From the NCBI GenBank assembly GCA_024742665.1, contig JANSYA010000001.1, positions 1,505,001 to 1,569,000 on the forward strand: a stretch of 64,000 nt of DNA. Reading direction: 5' to 3'. Each line of letters opens with the position of its first letter. The stretch's first letter is position 1. Positions 32,861 through 42,881 of the stretch are shown here, piece after piece. The stretch comes from a bacterium. Its GTDB lineage: Bacteria; Spirochaetota; Leptospiria; Leptospirales; Leptonemataceae. The notes under the pieces were generated by a model that was not told the DNA's origin, did not search any database, and saw only the letters and a list, made by a program, of their open reading frames with translations. The position numbers and the translations under genes are program-made.

Positions 32861-35623
32861 TCAGCCGCGGCCGGCGGAAACGCTGGCCTGCAGTCGCAGA
32901 GCCCGCTCGTTGTCGGGTTCGACCGACAGAGCCTCTTCCAGAATCTTTTGCGAGCGTTCGAAATTATTCAGCACCAGGTAGGCCTGGGCCAGGTTCAGTA
33001 AATTCGGCACCATCTCCCGGGAGCGCAGGCGGACCCGTTCGGCGAAGTCCGCCGCCTTGTTCGGGCGCCCCAGCCGGCGCGCAAGCACTCCCGCCGAATA
33101 GATCATATTCGTGTCCCGCGGGCGCAGTTCGATATAGCGCTCGGCGAAACTCAGCGCCTTCGCGTGGTCTTTGAGTTCGCCGTGCAGGCGCACCAGTTCT
33201 TTTAAGATTTCCGGCTCCGGATCAATACCGTGGGGTTCGGCGTTCAATAGAGACTCGGCCGCGGCGTAGTCTCCGCGGCGAATTAAATCCCGGGCCTGGA
33301 GCACGGTGTCATGCGTGGCGTTGCTTTCGCCTGCATCGCCGTGGACTTCGCCCTCGCGATAGACGATGCGAATCAGCGAAAGGTCGTCGGTCAGCTGTCC
33401 TCTCGAAAGGATCGATTCGCGGATGCGATTCAGATCGCCCTGGGCCTCCTGCACCAGCTCCAGAAACAGATTTTCATCTTCGTTGATCACGCGCTGGCCG
33501 TTTGCGTCTTCGGCGATCTGCAGATCGTCCCGGCCGTCGGAGCCGACCAGCAGCACGTCGCCGGGCCGCAGCTGGTGCGTTTGAATCTTAAAGCGCGGCT
33601 TATTCATCAGAGTCCAGCCCAGCTTGCGCAGCATGCCGTCCAATCCCAAAAATTGCGCTTCGCCGCCGCTGTACAGCACCGGGTGCGGATGTTCGGCGTT
33701 TACGAAATAGAGCATGCCCGTATTGTCTTCGACCAGGCCCAGCACCAGAGAGATTAACATCGTACCATCAAAACTTTCAAAGACTTTGTGTAGTTCGATG
33801 AAGGCGTTCTTCAGCCAGCGCTCCGGCGACTGGTTCTTAAACGAGGCGACGATGCGGGTGCGTTCCATCAACGATTCGAAGACCGCGCCGAAGACGAGGG
33901 CGCCGCCGGCTCCCTGGACCGACTTGCCCATGGCGTCGGCGTTGACGAAGACCGTATAGTCCCGGCCGTCGAGCTGGATGCTGTGAGCGCTGCAAATATC
34001 GCCGCCGAGTTCTTCTTCCCACCGGCGAAACGAAAACTTCTTTTTTTGTTCGGTTAAGAAGTCGAGTTCGACGGTTTCGCTGCGGACCGTATTCGCCGAG
34101 AGCGGTTTGATTAAAAGCGCCGTCAGAAAATAATCGCCGTCCTGCTGGAGCTTGAGTTCCTGGACGCGGCCCAGGCTTTGCTCCAGTTCGTGGGTGCGTT
34201 CGCGCACGCGGTCTTCGAGTTCGTCCGCGTGCTTTTGCAATCGCTGCTTGGCGCCCTTAACCGATCGCGCCATGCGGTTAAAAGAATCGGTCAGATAGCC
34301 GATCTCGTCTTTGACGCCCACAGGAATCTTTACGTCGCTTTCTCCGGCGCGCACCCGGCCGAGTCCGTCGAGCAGCCGCTGCAGCGGATTGATCAGAGCG
34401 CCGAGAAAGAAGAAGCGAAAGCCAACCAGAATAATAAAAGAGACCGTCAGCAAGATGATGGTATAGCGGACTCCGACGGCGTGAATGAAATTGCGGTACG
34501 CGCGATAGTCGTAAACCGCCTGGTATACCGGAAGGGCGGCGGTGTCACTCGCAGCGCGGGGCGTGGACTGGAACGCGGTGAAATGTTCGCCGCTCTCGGG
34601 ATGGCTCAGGTAGCGGCGTTGGTTCATGGACTCCGGCTCCGCTGCAATCCACTCCGCGACATTCTCCGGCGGCGCCGGCTGATTCGGCGCCGCGTAGCGC
34701 GTCGTTACGCGGCCGTCGGCGTCCCGGGCGATCAGGTACCGTAAGTCTTTGATGTCTTTCGCATAGCCCGGGTCTACGATCAGCCGCGCGCTCTGTTCCT
34801 GACGCACGGCGTCGTAAGCCGCCTCGCGATCCGCGAAGGCCTGCGAACAGATGAAAATCAGCATCACCAGAAATAGCGCGAAGCTGGCCCCGACGATCTT
34901 GGCCATGAAGGTCGTGCGGTCCCTGGTGAGATTAATAAACAGAACGATCACCAGGGAAAAGCCGAGGACCGACATGAGAATCAAGATCGTCGTCGATAAT
35001 TCGTATTCAATGCGGTTCTGGCGGCTGGCGATATTCGCCATGGCCGGGATCACAGCCGCCATGAGGGTGGCCAGGGTCATCGTCGCGACGATCAGGCGTT
35101 CGCGAAGGCTCTCGCTGCGTTTGACCGCCGTAATGCCCGCGAAGCCCACATGCAGCTGCGTGAGTAAGATGGCCACACCGATGATCAGGGAAGGGCCCCG
35201 CGCGTCGAAATTCCAGTAGTGGCCGTTGAAGTTGTAAATTCGCGGGGCGTCGAGGGTGGCGGAAACGAAATACAGAATCAGACCGGCGCTGATCGCCAGT
35301 TGAACAAGCAGCACGATTTTTTTCCAGCGGGCCGGGCGGCCGTTGGGAAAATGATAAAAGAACTGCGCAAAAAAAACGGGATTCAAGACAGCGCCGGTGA
35401 CGGTCATCCATCGGTGATATGCGGCATCAGGATGGTACACCGCGTGAGCCAGCATATATGGAAAGGCGAGAACTGATGAAAACAAAAAGGCGATTCCGAG
35501 ATACTTCGCGCCCGCGGACGGTCGCGGGATCGCCAGCAGGAAGAATGCGCCCGTAGAAAGAAAGAATATGCAGCCGGTCAAAGTCGAAATCGAAAAGAAG
35601 TTCGTGAAGATGATCTCGGGCAT
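32861..35623 (-). CDS. Membrane SpoIIE-type PP2C phosphatase with HAMP and TPR
   Basis: A 920-residue protein. The N-terminal third has about seven membrane helices, followed by an extracytoplasmic loop, another helix and a HAMP segment (RAGESDVKIPVGVKDEIGYL). A coiled coil leads to a SpoIIE/PP2C domain with GGDICSAHSIQLDGRDYTVF, NADAMGKSVQGAGGALVFGA and VLLVGSDGRDDL, which hold the metal-binding Asp residues. The last 130 residues are TPR-like. It probably dephosphorylates an anti-sigma antagonist-like protein. The frame stays open to 36091, but that part overlaps the methyltransferase gene and lacks protein-like sequence, so the ATG at 35623 is used. Confidence 0.88.
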   Translation of the reverse strand: MPEIIFTNFFSISTLTGCIFFLSTGAFFLLAIPRPSAGAKYLGIAFLFSSVLAFPYMLAHAVYHPDAAYHRWMTVTGAVLNPVFFAQFFYHFPNGRPARWKKIVLLVQLAISAGLILYFVSATLDAPRIYNFNGHYWNFDARGPSLIIGVAILLTQLHVGFAGITAVKRSESLRERLIVATMTLATLMAAVIPAMANIASRQNRIEYELSTTILILMSVLGFSLVIVLFINLTRDRTTFMAKIVGASFALFLVMLIFICSQAFADREAAYDAVRQEQSARLIVDPGYAKDIKDLRYLIARDADGRVTTRYAAPNQPAPPENVAEWIAAEPESMNQRRYLSHPESGEHFTAFQSTPRAASDTAALPVYQAVYDYRAYRNFIHAVGVRYTIILLTVSFIILVGFRFFFLGALINPLQRLLDGLGRVRAGESDVKIPVGVKDEIGYLTDSFNRMARSVKGAKQRLQKHADELEDRVRERTHELEQSLGRVQELKLQQDGDYFLTALLIKPLSANTVRSETVELDFLTEQKKKFSFRRWEEELGGDICSAHSIQLDGRDYTVFVNADAMGKSVQGAGGALVFGAVFESLMERTRIVASFKNQSPERWLKNAFIELHKVFESFDGTMLISLVLGLVEDNTGMLYFVNAEHPHPVLYSGGEAQFLGLDGMLRKLGWTLMNKPRFKIQTHQLRPGDVLLVGSDGRDDLQIAEDANGQRVINEDENLFLELVQEAQGDLNRIRESILSRGQLTDDLSLIRIVYREGEVHGDAGESNATHDTVLQARDLIRRGDYAAAESLLNAEPHGIDPEPEILKELVRLHGELKDHAKALSFAERYIELRPRDTNMIYSAGVLARRLGRPNKAADFAERVRLRSREMVPNLLNLAQAYLVLNNFERSQKILEEALSVEPDNERALRLQASVSAGRG

Positions 35624-35721
35624 GGCGCATATAGTCACAGCCCCGCGTTTTGGCAAGCACACGTCGCACTGGATCGGCGTAAGTTGTGCAACTTTTGCAA
35701 GTTTCGAAAATATGTGAATGA

Positions 35722-36540
35722 TCAGCCGGGTACGGTGCCGCTGACGGCCGTGGCCGATCCGAAAAACAAGCGGTGATAGCGCGCGTCGCAGCCGGCGTCG
35801 GCGAAGCTTGCGTGCAGGCGAGCGCAGTCGCCGAAGGCGCGAGTATATACTCCCAGCATGCGATAGTTGTCCGGATTGCCCAGGCACAGGCGGCCGATCC
35901 AGGGAATCAGGTAGCGTAGATAAAATTGCAGCGGCCAGCGTAAAATCGCCGCGGATGGTACGGAGATCTCGACGAACGAAAAGCGTCCGCCTGGTTTTAA
36001 GAGTCGCCGGCACAATTCTACGAGTCGTGCATACATCCGCGGTTCCAGAGTCTTGACTCCGAAGCAGCATACGATCGCGTCGAAGCGGCATTCGCCTGGA
36101 TTCTCGGTCGCCAGCGCGTCGCGAGCGAAAGCGGGATCGAAAACGTCGCGTTCGTAAACTTCAACGCCCGGATATTTCGACAGTCGCTGGCGCGCCGCTG
36201 CGATCATGGCGGGGGAAAAGTCGACGGCGCAGATTGTTCCCTTCTCTCTGCCGATGCCTTTTAAGATCTCGTCCCAGCATTCGCCCATGCCGGTCATTAA
36301 ATCGCATACGCGATCGCCCGCCTTTAACTGCGCCAGTTCCACGCATTGCCTGCGCCAGCGCCGCGTAAAACCAAACGAAGACAGGAAGTTTACGACGCCG
36401 TAGGTCCCGCTCATCTCGTCGAAGAGCGCGCGCAGGCGGCCCCCGTCATAGATCGTGCGCGAGAAATCCTGCGCGGCATCGCCGCCGACGTCATTGGAAT
36501 TCGACGCCGGCGAAGATTGTTTCGGGCGGTGGGCCCCCAC
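35722..36540 (-). CDS. UbiE/MenG-like SAM-dependent methyltransferase
   Basis: A 272-residue class I methyltransferase. FDEMSGTYGVVNFLSSFGFT and GDRVCDLMTGMGECWDEI correspond to UbiE motif regions; ICAVDFSPAMIAAARQRL is motif II and DAIVCCFGVKTLEP is motif IV. UbiE methylates quinone precursors, but this protein is only UbiE-like and the substrate is not certain. The start is GTG, three bases after the catalase-like stop, so the two genes form an operon. Confidence 0.8.
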   Translation of the reverse strand: MGAHRPKQSSPASNSNDVGGDAAQDFSRTIYDGGRLRALFDEMSGTYGVVNFLSSFGFTRRWRRQCVELAQLKAGDRVCDLMTGMGECWDEILKGIGREKGTICAVDFSPAMIAAARQRLSKYPGVEVYERDVFDPAFARDALATENPGECRFDAIVCCFGVKTLEPRMYARLVELCRRLLKPGGRFSFVEISVPSAAILRWPLQFYLRYLIPWIGRLCLGNPDNYRMLGVYTRAFGDCARLHASFADAGCDARYHRLFFGSATAVSGTVPG

Positions 36541-36543
36541 GGT

Positions 36544-37668
36544 TTATTCGAAACGCTCGGCGCCGGTGGGTTCGGTGCGGACTACGGCGTTTTTCTTGAG
36601 ACGATATTCGGCGATGCGATCGTAAACCTGCTTGCGCACCCGGTTCAGAGCGCCGAGGGGCCGGTGAGCTTCCAGGCTGTTGAATGGATTCAGCGTTAGA
36701 TTTTCACAAAAGCGATGCTGAGCGGGTGTATCGAATGTTTGCGCCGGGATTTCGATTTTCGCGACCGTTACGAAAGGCGATAAAGCTTCGTCCCAATCGA
36801 CAGCCGGATCTTCGACGGGCATCAGGCGCGGATCGACCTGGGCCTGGACCATGAAGTCGAAGCATGCGTTCTCTTCGCCGAGCTGTTCCACCATCGTTTC
36901 GCGCAGATAGTTGTCGCCGGGATATTCAGGCATGGCCCGCTCCGCGTTCGGGGCGCCTTCGCAGGGCCGCACGGAATATTTCACGGCGGTTTCGCCGAGG
37001 CGAAAGGGCACGGTGCTCCAGTAGCGCGTCGAAAGCATCGAAGGAATTTCGCGGCTGCGGATTTGAATCACTTTGCGAAACGCGCTCAGCTTCCAGTCCC
37101 AGGGCATGCCGCCGAGAAAATAACCCATCGGTTTGCCGCCGATCGCGGCCTTAAATAATTCGAGATACTCCCCCGGATCGCCGGCCGGCATCACGGGGTT
37201 CGTGATCACGAGAAAATCCTGGGTGTTTTTTTCCGGACCGACTTTCGGACCCGGCACGCCGATCAGCTTGATGCCCATGCCGCGAATATCGCCTTCGATG
37301 TCGGGTTTGCGTTTTACGCCGCCGTTGGAAAATCGAATCCAGACCGGATACGAACCGGCCGCCGCGAAGACGCCGTGTCGCATGCTGGCGGGCACTTCGG
37401 ATTGCACTTGAAAGCTGCCGCGCACGCAGCCATGGGCGAAGGGGTGCGCGTCCCGGAGAGTCAGATCGTCGTTTTTGTGTCGCTCTTCGATCGAGTTGAT
37501 CATGAGCTGCGCGGTTTCTTCGGCGATGGCCGCTTCCCCGGGAAATTCGTATTCTTTTCCGAGTTCCACGTCGGCGGGAATCTCAACGTACGGGCCCTGT
37601 CCAATGGCGATGCTGAGCACCAGCAAGGCGACCAGTCCCATGAGAATATAGGCGATTTTTTTCAGCAT
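36544..37668 (-). CDS. Membrane-anchored catalase-like haem protein
   Basis: A 374-residue protein with one N-terminal membrane helix ([16 protein letters not shown]). The rest matches the minimal catalase fold: [16 protein letters not shown] gives the distal His, [20 protein letters not shown] and [11 protein letters not shown] follow. [20 protein letters not shown] is also family-like. It lacks the C-terminal domains of large catalases and so belongs with small catalase-like peroxidases. It probably consumes peroxides outside the cytoplasm. It is divergent from a lipoprotein MsrB, another oxidative-damage gene. Confidence 0.85.
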   Translation of the reverse strand: MLKKIAYILMGLVALLVLSIAIGQGPYVEIPADVELGKEYEFPGEAAIAEETAQLMINSIEERHKNDDLTLRDAHPFAHGCVRGSFQVQSEVPASMRHGVFAAAGSYPVWIRFSNGGVKRKPDIEGDIRGMGIKLIGVPGPKVGPEKNTQDFLVITNPVMPAGDPGEYLELFKAAIGGKPMGYFLGGMPWDWKLSAFRKVIQIRSREIPSMLSTRYWSTVPFRLGETAVKYSVRPCEGAPNAERAMPEYPGDNYLRETMVEQLGEENACFDFMVQAQVDPRLMPVEDPAVDWDEALSPFVTVAKIEIPAQTFDTPAQHRFCENLTLNPFNSLEAHRPLGALNRVRKQVYDRIAEYRLKKNAVVRTEPTGAERFE

Positions 37669-37765
37669 GCAGGGAGATCTGCCATCCCCGGAAAGCGCTG
37701 TAAAGACGATTTTTTTCCGTCTATATCATGTAACGCCCTCCGCTTCCAGGAGACTAATTAATAGC

Positions 37766-38452
37766 ATGAAATCAGTCAGCATTCTCTATAAGATCCGCGC
37801 GGTATTGTCTTCGCTTTTGACAGCCGGCATGATACTCGCGGTCGCGGCGGCCTGCGGGGTAGATGCCGGACCCGCCGACGGGCAAAACGCGCAGACCCCG
37901 GGGATCACAGAAGGCGAGCGCGACAGCTCGCAAGGACAGAGTGCGAGCGCAGCGGACGCGGGCGGCCCGGCGCAGACGACCGTCGCGGCGATGAAAGCAG
38001 GATCGCCGGCGGCGGCTTATCAGAATTTTCAGAAGCCGGCTCCGGCCGAGCTGAAAAAGCAGCTGAGCGATGTGCAGTACTATGTGACGCAGGAAGACGG
38101 CACCGAGCGGCCCTTCGCGAATGAATACTGGAATCATAAAAAAGAAGGCATCTACGTCGACATCGTATCCGGCGAGCCGCTCTTCAGCTCGCGGGATAAA
38201 TTTCGTTCCGGCACCGGCTGGCCCAGTTTTACGAAGCCCCTCGAAGCCGGGCTGGTCGTCGAAAAAAAAGATCTGAAATTCGGCATGGTCCGCATTGAGC
38301 TGCGCAGTCGCTACGGAGATTCGCACCTGGGCCACGTATTTAACGACGGACCGGCGCCGACCGGCTTGCGCTATTGTATCAATTCGGCGTCCCTGCGTTT
38401 TATTCCGAAAGCCGAATTGAAAGCCGCCGGTTACGGGGCCTATGATTGGTAA
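37766..38452 (+). CDS. msrB: Lipoprotein methionine-(R)-sulfoxide reductase MsrB
   Basis: A 228-residue protein. The start at 37766 gives a proper signal with a lipobox ending at Cys30 (AVAAAC). A Gly/Ala/Asp-rich linker of about 65 residues leads to the MsrB domain: [33 protein letters not shown] and the catalytic Cys204 in [12 protein letters not shown]. The two zinc-binding CxxC pairs are absent, as in the zinc-free subgroup. It should repair oxidised methionine in envelope proteins, using an electron donor not found here. AGGAG lies 13 bases before the start. Confidence 0.92.
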   Translation: MKSVSILYKIRAVLSSLLTAGMILAVAAACGVDAGPADGQNAQTPGITEGERDSSQGQSASAADAGGPAQTTVAAMKAGSPAAAYQNFQKPAPAELKKQLSDVQYYVTQEDGTERPFANEYWNHKKEGIYVDIVSGEPLFSSRDKFRSGTGWPSFTKPLEAGLVVEKKDLKFGMVRIELRSRYGDSHLGHVFNDGPAPTGLRYCINSASLRFIPKAELKAAGYGAYDW

Positions 38453-39038
38453 AGGCCGTCGCGTTTCGTTTTATTTGTGCTGAAAGTTAGTTCCTGAAGA
38501 TACGGGCGCGATCATCCCCGCGCAGCACTCCTTCGTCGTAGGGTGCCGGGGATGATCGCAGGCCGTTCCAGTCCAGCCGGCTTTCTCGCTCATCGTCCAG
38601 ATGTTAAACCTGAAGCTGCGCGGTCGCAAGATCGGCAAGGCGGCCTGATTCGCGAAACACATACAGGCGCAGTAAAGAAGAAAGGCGAAACGTCGTTATG
38701 GTGAGTTCGCTTCGGGTCTTTCAGGGAGTGGAGTGACGGGTAGGTCGTCCATATGCTATTGGGCCGTCCCTCGCGACAGAGTAAAGACCATGTCACAAAT
38801 TCTATGCGATAGTCGCGAAAAACCAAATCTATTTCTCTGGCATGGCGTTTGCAATCGCTCAAACCTGCTTGCCTGGTTTAAGCAGCAGACTTTCCTTCAT
38901 TCGAGAAATGGTATATAAAATTCATACGAGCTGAGTATTTCGAGCGCTACGGACTTTCCGCTCTGTAGTTCTCTATTTACATACCGGCGACTTTCGGGAA
39001 GGTCCGGGACGGGAGCGGGGAAATCCGCCTGCGCGAAT
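38453..39038. other. 586-base gap with an inverted repeat and an AT-richer patch
   Basis: No convincing gene is seen. A perfect 13-base inverted repeat, GCGATCATCCCCG at 38508-38520 and its complement at 38547-38559, could form a long hairpin with a 26-base loop. Bases 38690-38960 are clearly AT-richer than the surroundings. Short frames on both strands (38471-38662, 38590-38862 minus; 38733-38918 plus) have no protein-like features. The region could hold a small RNA or decayed acquired DNA. Confidence 0.5.
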
Positions 39039-40376
39039 TCATTTCGCGGCGTCGCGAGCGGCGTAAAAGTGGCGCGCGTGATTGCGGTTCCATTCGATAT
39101 CGTTTACCGTGCGCTCGGAGTGAGCGAAGCCTTCGATGTTCGCTTTCGAAACTCGCAGGCGGCCGCGACCGTCTTTTTGAAAATAACGCGAGGATCCGTA
39201 TCGCAGAAAACGACGCAGGCGATCCGCACGATATTCGGGTTTCGCCAGGCCTGGATCGCAGGTGATCGCGCTGGACGGCTCCGCGGCCGCGGCGACGAGC
39301 TCACAGCAGTGCGCGTCGAAAGCGTCGCGCAGATCGTCGATGCCAAAGCTCTCGTCCCGTTCCAGGTATTCGTAGACGACCGCTGCGATCAAGTGGCTGG
39401 CCAGAATTACCGTATGTTCCGTCAGGAGCCGGCGTCCTTCGTCCAGAAAATCGGCGACGCCGGCCTGCTTCGTTTGCGGCGGCGGAGAGGGCGGCAATAG
39501 ATTGATGAAGGCGCTGATTCGTCCCAGACGATCGGGACACAGCTCATCGTAGCTCAGAGCGCCGAAGACGGTCGGCGCCTGTTTGCGAAAGGCGAAGACT
39601 CCCAGAAAATCCTGCAGGGGGGCGACGCTGCCGTCGTGACAGTAGCCGCCCTCGGGCATAATAAAGAACATGCGATTGCGCTCTTCCATATCCTTCTGGA
39701 CGCGCAGCACGGACTTGAGCGTTTCTCGGTTCGCGTACTTAACGAAGTCGGCGTAGCTGCGGCCGGTAATGCGCGGTCCGGCGAAGTTTGGATCCTGAAA
39801 GTCCTCTTCGGATATGGGAATGTCGCGCCCCTCGCGATAGACCGGATAGGCGTTTACGTCCGTGAAGGTTTGCCGTAGAAAATTTCCCAGGCGATGCGCG
39901 AAATAAACCGCGGGTCTGCGAAGCGCGACGGCCGCCGCTCCGCGTTTGCAAAACGCGGGAACCATATCGCGGTAGGCGTACATCGCGCTGAAGAGTCCGC
40001 CCTGGGCGATGAGCGTGATGTCGTGAAAGCGATCCAGCGGCCGTCCGGCGATCAACTCGACGATCGCCGCCACGTCTTGAAACTTCTTATGGGACAGGGC
40101 CAGAATCGGCGCGGATTCTTTGCGCAGCGGCAGGTTTTCGTAGCCGCGCACGTACACTTCTTCGAGCATGCGCGGCATGCGAACGATGTGCTGCAATCGT
40201 TGGGCCTGGCGTACGGCGGCCGGCGGGATCAGCTCGCCGACTTCTTTCGGTCGCTTGAGGTTCCGCCGGGCGCTGCGGATCGCCCCCACGAAAGCTCCCG
40301 GAGCGCCGGAGATCAGGGGGCCGGCCTCCGCTTCTTCGCCGGTTGGTTTTTGAAAAATAGAATCGAAACGGGACAT
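39039..40376 (-). CDS. PlsC-type acyltransferase
   Basis: A 445-residue protein with the glycerophosphate-acyltransferase pattern. His96 and Asp101 form the HX4D motif in LALSHKKFQDVAAIV, and FFIMPEGGYCHDGS gives the substrate-binding PEG motif. It is longer than typical PlsC because of an added C-terminal helical region. It has no clear membrane helix, so it is probably peripheral. The acceptor may be lysophospholipid or an ornithine lipid precursor; nothing local decides. It is divergent from the AraC gene. Confidence 0.78.
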   Translation of the reverse strand: MSRFDSIFQKPTGEEAEAGPLISGAPGAFVGAIRSARRNLKRPKEVGELIPPAAVRQAQRLQHIVRMPRMLEEVYVRGYENLPLRKESAPILALSHKKFQDVAAIVELIAGRPLDRFHDITLIAQGGLFSAMYAYRDMVPAFCKRGAAAVALRRPAVYFAHRLGNFLRQTFTDVNAYPVYREGRDIPISEEDFQDPNFAGPRITGRSYADFVKYANRETLKSVLRVQKDMEERNRMFFIMPEGGYCHDGSVAPLQDFLGVFAFRKQAPTVFGALSYDELCPDRLGRISAFINLLPPSPPPQTKQAGVADFLDEGRRLLTEHTVILASHLIAAVVYEYLERDESFGIDDLRDAFDAHCCELVAAAAEPSSAITCDPGLAKPEYRADRLRRFLRYGSSRYFQKDGRGRLRVSKANIEGFAHSERTVNDIEWNRNHARHFYAARDAAK

Positions 40377-40478
40377 AGGGTCTGGCGAATCAGGAGTCCT
40401 TTTTGCGAACGAGGCAAGATCTTTTTGCCGTAATATTTCAATGACATTGAAGCGCGGCGACCGCAGACTGCCTGACGC

Positions 40479-41654
40479 ATGGCGTATTTTGTACAGCTGG
40501 CTCTGCCGTCGGCTTTTCTGCTGCTGGTCTTCGCGGCCGGAGAATTCGCGGTCCGGCCCATTCGTAAAAGAAATACACTTCTCGCGGCCGTCTTTACGAT
40601 CTTTGCGCTGATCTTAATTCGCGCCGATTCCCTCTTCGGCGGCTGGCTGCCCGCCGCGTCGGCGCTCTTCGAATGGCCGCTGCCGTTGAATTTCTGGATC
40701 GGTCCTCTGACGTACGCGTACATGCGCGAAGCGCTCGGGCTGGGGCCTGTCCCCGGTTTCGCGGGATGCAAATCGCTCGCGTCCGGGGCGAGCCGGGCAT
40801 CCGCGTCTCGTCGCTCGCTTCTGATGCATTGCGCGCCGGGGCTGCTGGTGTTTTTCGTTTTGATTCCGAATTTACTGCAGCCGCCGGAGATCACGGGCGC
40901 ACGCATCGCCGGTCTGATTCAGTATTTACAGGGGGCGGGCCCGGCTCCCCGGGATCCGTACGCGCTGCTTTTGCCTCTGGGCATCTTGCACGCCGCCGCG
41001 TATCTGGGTCTGATCATGCGCGATATGCTGCTTCTTTTGAAACTCAAACATCTGCGGGATCACGGCACCGTGCGCGCGTTCTTGCTGGTGGTCGGGATCG
41101 CCTTCGCATGTTCCTGTCTGGCGGTGATCGGAGTCGTCAGCGGACGACCGCAGTGGATGGGTCTTTCGATTGGATTGCTTGCGACGATTCCCGTATTACT
41201 TTATATTTTGCAGCGGCGTCATCCGCACTTCTTTCACGATCTGGAAAACCTGCTGCGCGAGGAACGCGAGCGGGCGCGCTACCGGCGATCGCAGCTGGAC
41301 GGCGTGAATCAAGACCGATTGGAACGCCGCCTGGCGGAGCTGATGGATCGCGAGCGCGTATTTGCGCGCGAAGATTTGAGCCTGACCGCTCTGGCGGAGC
41401 TGCTGCAGATTACGCCGCACCAGCTCTCGGAATATTTTAACCACGTTCGCAATATCAACTTCGCCGGCTTTATCAACGCTTATCGCGTAAATGCCGCCCG
41501 GGAGCTGCTGCTCGCCGATCCGAAACGCACCGTGCTGTCGATCGCGTACGATGTGGGCTTTAATTCCAAGAGCGCCTTCAACGAGGCCTTCGCCAAACAC
41601 GCCGGAGTGAGTCCGACTCGCTGGCGCAAAACCGGCGCGGATAATCCGGGCTGA
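40479..41654 (+). CDS. AraC-family regulator with a membrane N-terminus
   Basis: A 391-residue protein. Residues 1-240 hold about six or seven membrane helices, starting at LALPSAFLLLVFAAGEFA. The C-terminal 110 residues are an AraC-type double helix-turn-helix: FAREDLSLTALAELLQITPH and RTVLSIAYDVGFNSKSAFNE with FAKHAGVSPTRWR. This is a one-component membrane sensor-regulator, a type common in Leptospira-like genomes. Its targets may include the neighbouring acyltransferase gene, which is divergent from it. Confidence 0.88.
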   Translation: MAYFVQLALPSAFLLLVFAAGEFAVRPIRKRNTLLAAVFTIFALILIRADSLFGGWLPAASALFEWPLPLNFWIGPLTYAYMREALGLGPVPGFAGCKSLASGASRASASRRSLLMHCAPGLLVFFVLIPNLLQPPEITGARIAGLIQYLQGAGPAPRDPYALLLPLGILHAAAYLGLIMRDMLLLLKLKHLRDHGTVRAFLLVVGIAFACSCLAVIGVVSGRPQWMGLSIGLLATIPVLLYILQRRHPHFFHDLENLLREERERARYRRSQLDGVNQDRLERRLAELMDRERVFAREDLSLTALAELLQITPHQLSEYFNHVRNINFAGFINAYRVNAARELLLADPKRTVLSIAYDVGFNSKSAFNEAFAKHAGVSPTRWRKTGADNPG

Positions 41655-41664
41655 GGACTGTCTT

Positions 41665-42651
41665 TTATTTTATGAGCGCGATCGCTTTCGCGCGATCCGC
41701 ATCCGACAGGGGATAGAGTCCCAGCGGGCGCAGCATGGCCTGTTGATCCTGGCTCAAGACGAAACGTAAAAAGGATACGGCTTCCGGGTTCGTTCGATCG
41801 GCCTGGCCTGGCGGAATATATACATACAGATAGCGCACATACGGATACTCGCCGGCGGCGGCCGTGCTTTCCGAAGCCCGCACTCCGTCCACCGGCAGAT
41901 CCTTTACGGCCGCCGTGAGTTCCGCCGGTCGGGCGTAGCCGAAGGCGTGACGCGACGCACCGACGCGATCGACCAGTTCCAGCGGGCCGGGCACTTCGAC
42001 CACGCGATCCGATACGGCGTCGCCCTTGAGCGCGGCCAGGCGAAACCAGCGATAGCGATCCGAAGCGGAGTTCACGCCGAAGGCGTCCAGCTCCCGCCCC
42101 TGATGCGGAGTCTCGGCGATGTACGGAAACATATCTTCCAGAGCGTGGGGCGTCTGGTGAAAAATCGTATGCACCTGATCGCGGGTCAATTCGCGCACAT
42201 GCGATCCCGAGGGCACGATGATCGCGAGCGCTTCCAGGGCGACGGGCACGGCGATGGGCGGCGCGCCGAATTTTTTTACGAAGGCGTCGATTTCGCCGTC
42301 GTTCATCGGGCGGCTCATGGGCGCGAGATCGCAGACGCCCCGCAAGAGAGCGCCGGGAGCGGTCGCGTTGCCCCGGCCTTCGTGAATGGCTTTGGGCGCT
42401 TCCCGGGTGGCGGGCACGGAGCCGTCGGCTTTGTTCTGGCGCTGCTGCCAGCGATGATACCAGTGATCGAAGGCCGTGTTCAGCTCGGCGGTGCCGACGG
42501 AGCAGAAGCCGTCGTTAAAACGGGCGGCGTCCGTTTGCGATCCGCCGCAGGCGCTCGCGAAGGCAAGACCCGATAGCAACAGAACCGCGCCGATTGTGAT
42601 CGGTCTGGATTTCGCGCTGTTCGCCCGGCGCGCCGAGGGGCAGGTCGCCAT
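41665..42651 (-). CDS. Solitary PstS-like substrate-binding lipoprotein
   Basis: A 328-residue protein with a signal and lipobox SAC (LLLSGLAFASACGG). The binding-protein fold shows LRGVCDLAPMSRPMNDGEID, PVALEALAIIVPSGS, RELTRDQVHTIFHQ and a C-terminal RFVLSQDQQAMLRPLGLYPL, all PstS-like. No transporter genes adjoin it. The start at 42651 lies directly after a run of nine A on the coding strand; ATGs at 42720/42717 are alternatives and would add a long basic leader. It could be a second phosphate-binding or sensing protein. It converges on the AraC gene. Confidence 0.8.
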   Translation of the reverse strand: MATCPSARRANSAKSRPITIGAVLLLSGLAFASACGGSQTDAARFNDGFCSVGTAELNTAFDHWYHRWQQRQNKADGSVPATREAPKAIHEGRGNATAPGALLRGVCDLAPMSRPMNDGEIDAFVKKFGAPPIAVPVALEALAIIVPSGSHVRELTRDQVHTIFHQTPHALEDMFPYIAETPHQGRELDAFGVNSASDRYRWFRLAALKGDAVSDRVVEVPGPLELVDRVGASRHAFGYARPAELTAAVKDLPVDGVRASESTAAAGEYPYVRYLYVYIPPGQADRTNPEAVSFLRFVLSQDQQAMLRPLGLYPLSDADRAKAIALIK

Positions 42652-42881
42652 TTTTTTTTGCCTGGAAAGGCCTGGATCTACCCGAGGGCTTTGCTGGGCG
42701 GACGAAGTGCGAGACGGCATCATAGATAAGGAAAACTCCCGTGCCGCCGCGTCTCGGGCAAGCACTAATCCGCCGGGAGTTCCGGCATCGCCGTCGAGTG
42801 CGGCAATTTTCCGAAAAAAAGCTTTGATCAAAGCGGGGTTCTCGCGGGAGAACGGCGCATTCCGCCATCATGGAGAATCTA

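Noticed and set aside
35624..36091. Upstream extension of the SpoIIE-type phosphatase frame to 1076 residues
   Set aside because: It overlaps the methyltransferase coding region in another frame and is Arg-rich and not protein-like; the membrane protein begins naturally at the ATG at 35623.
38471..38918. Short frames of 61-90 codons in the 38.5-39.0 kb gap
   Set aside because: No ribosome sites, no protein-like composition, and they overlap one another on both strands.
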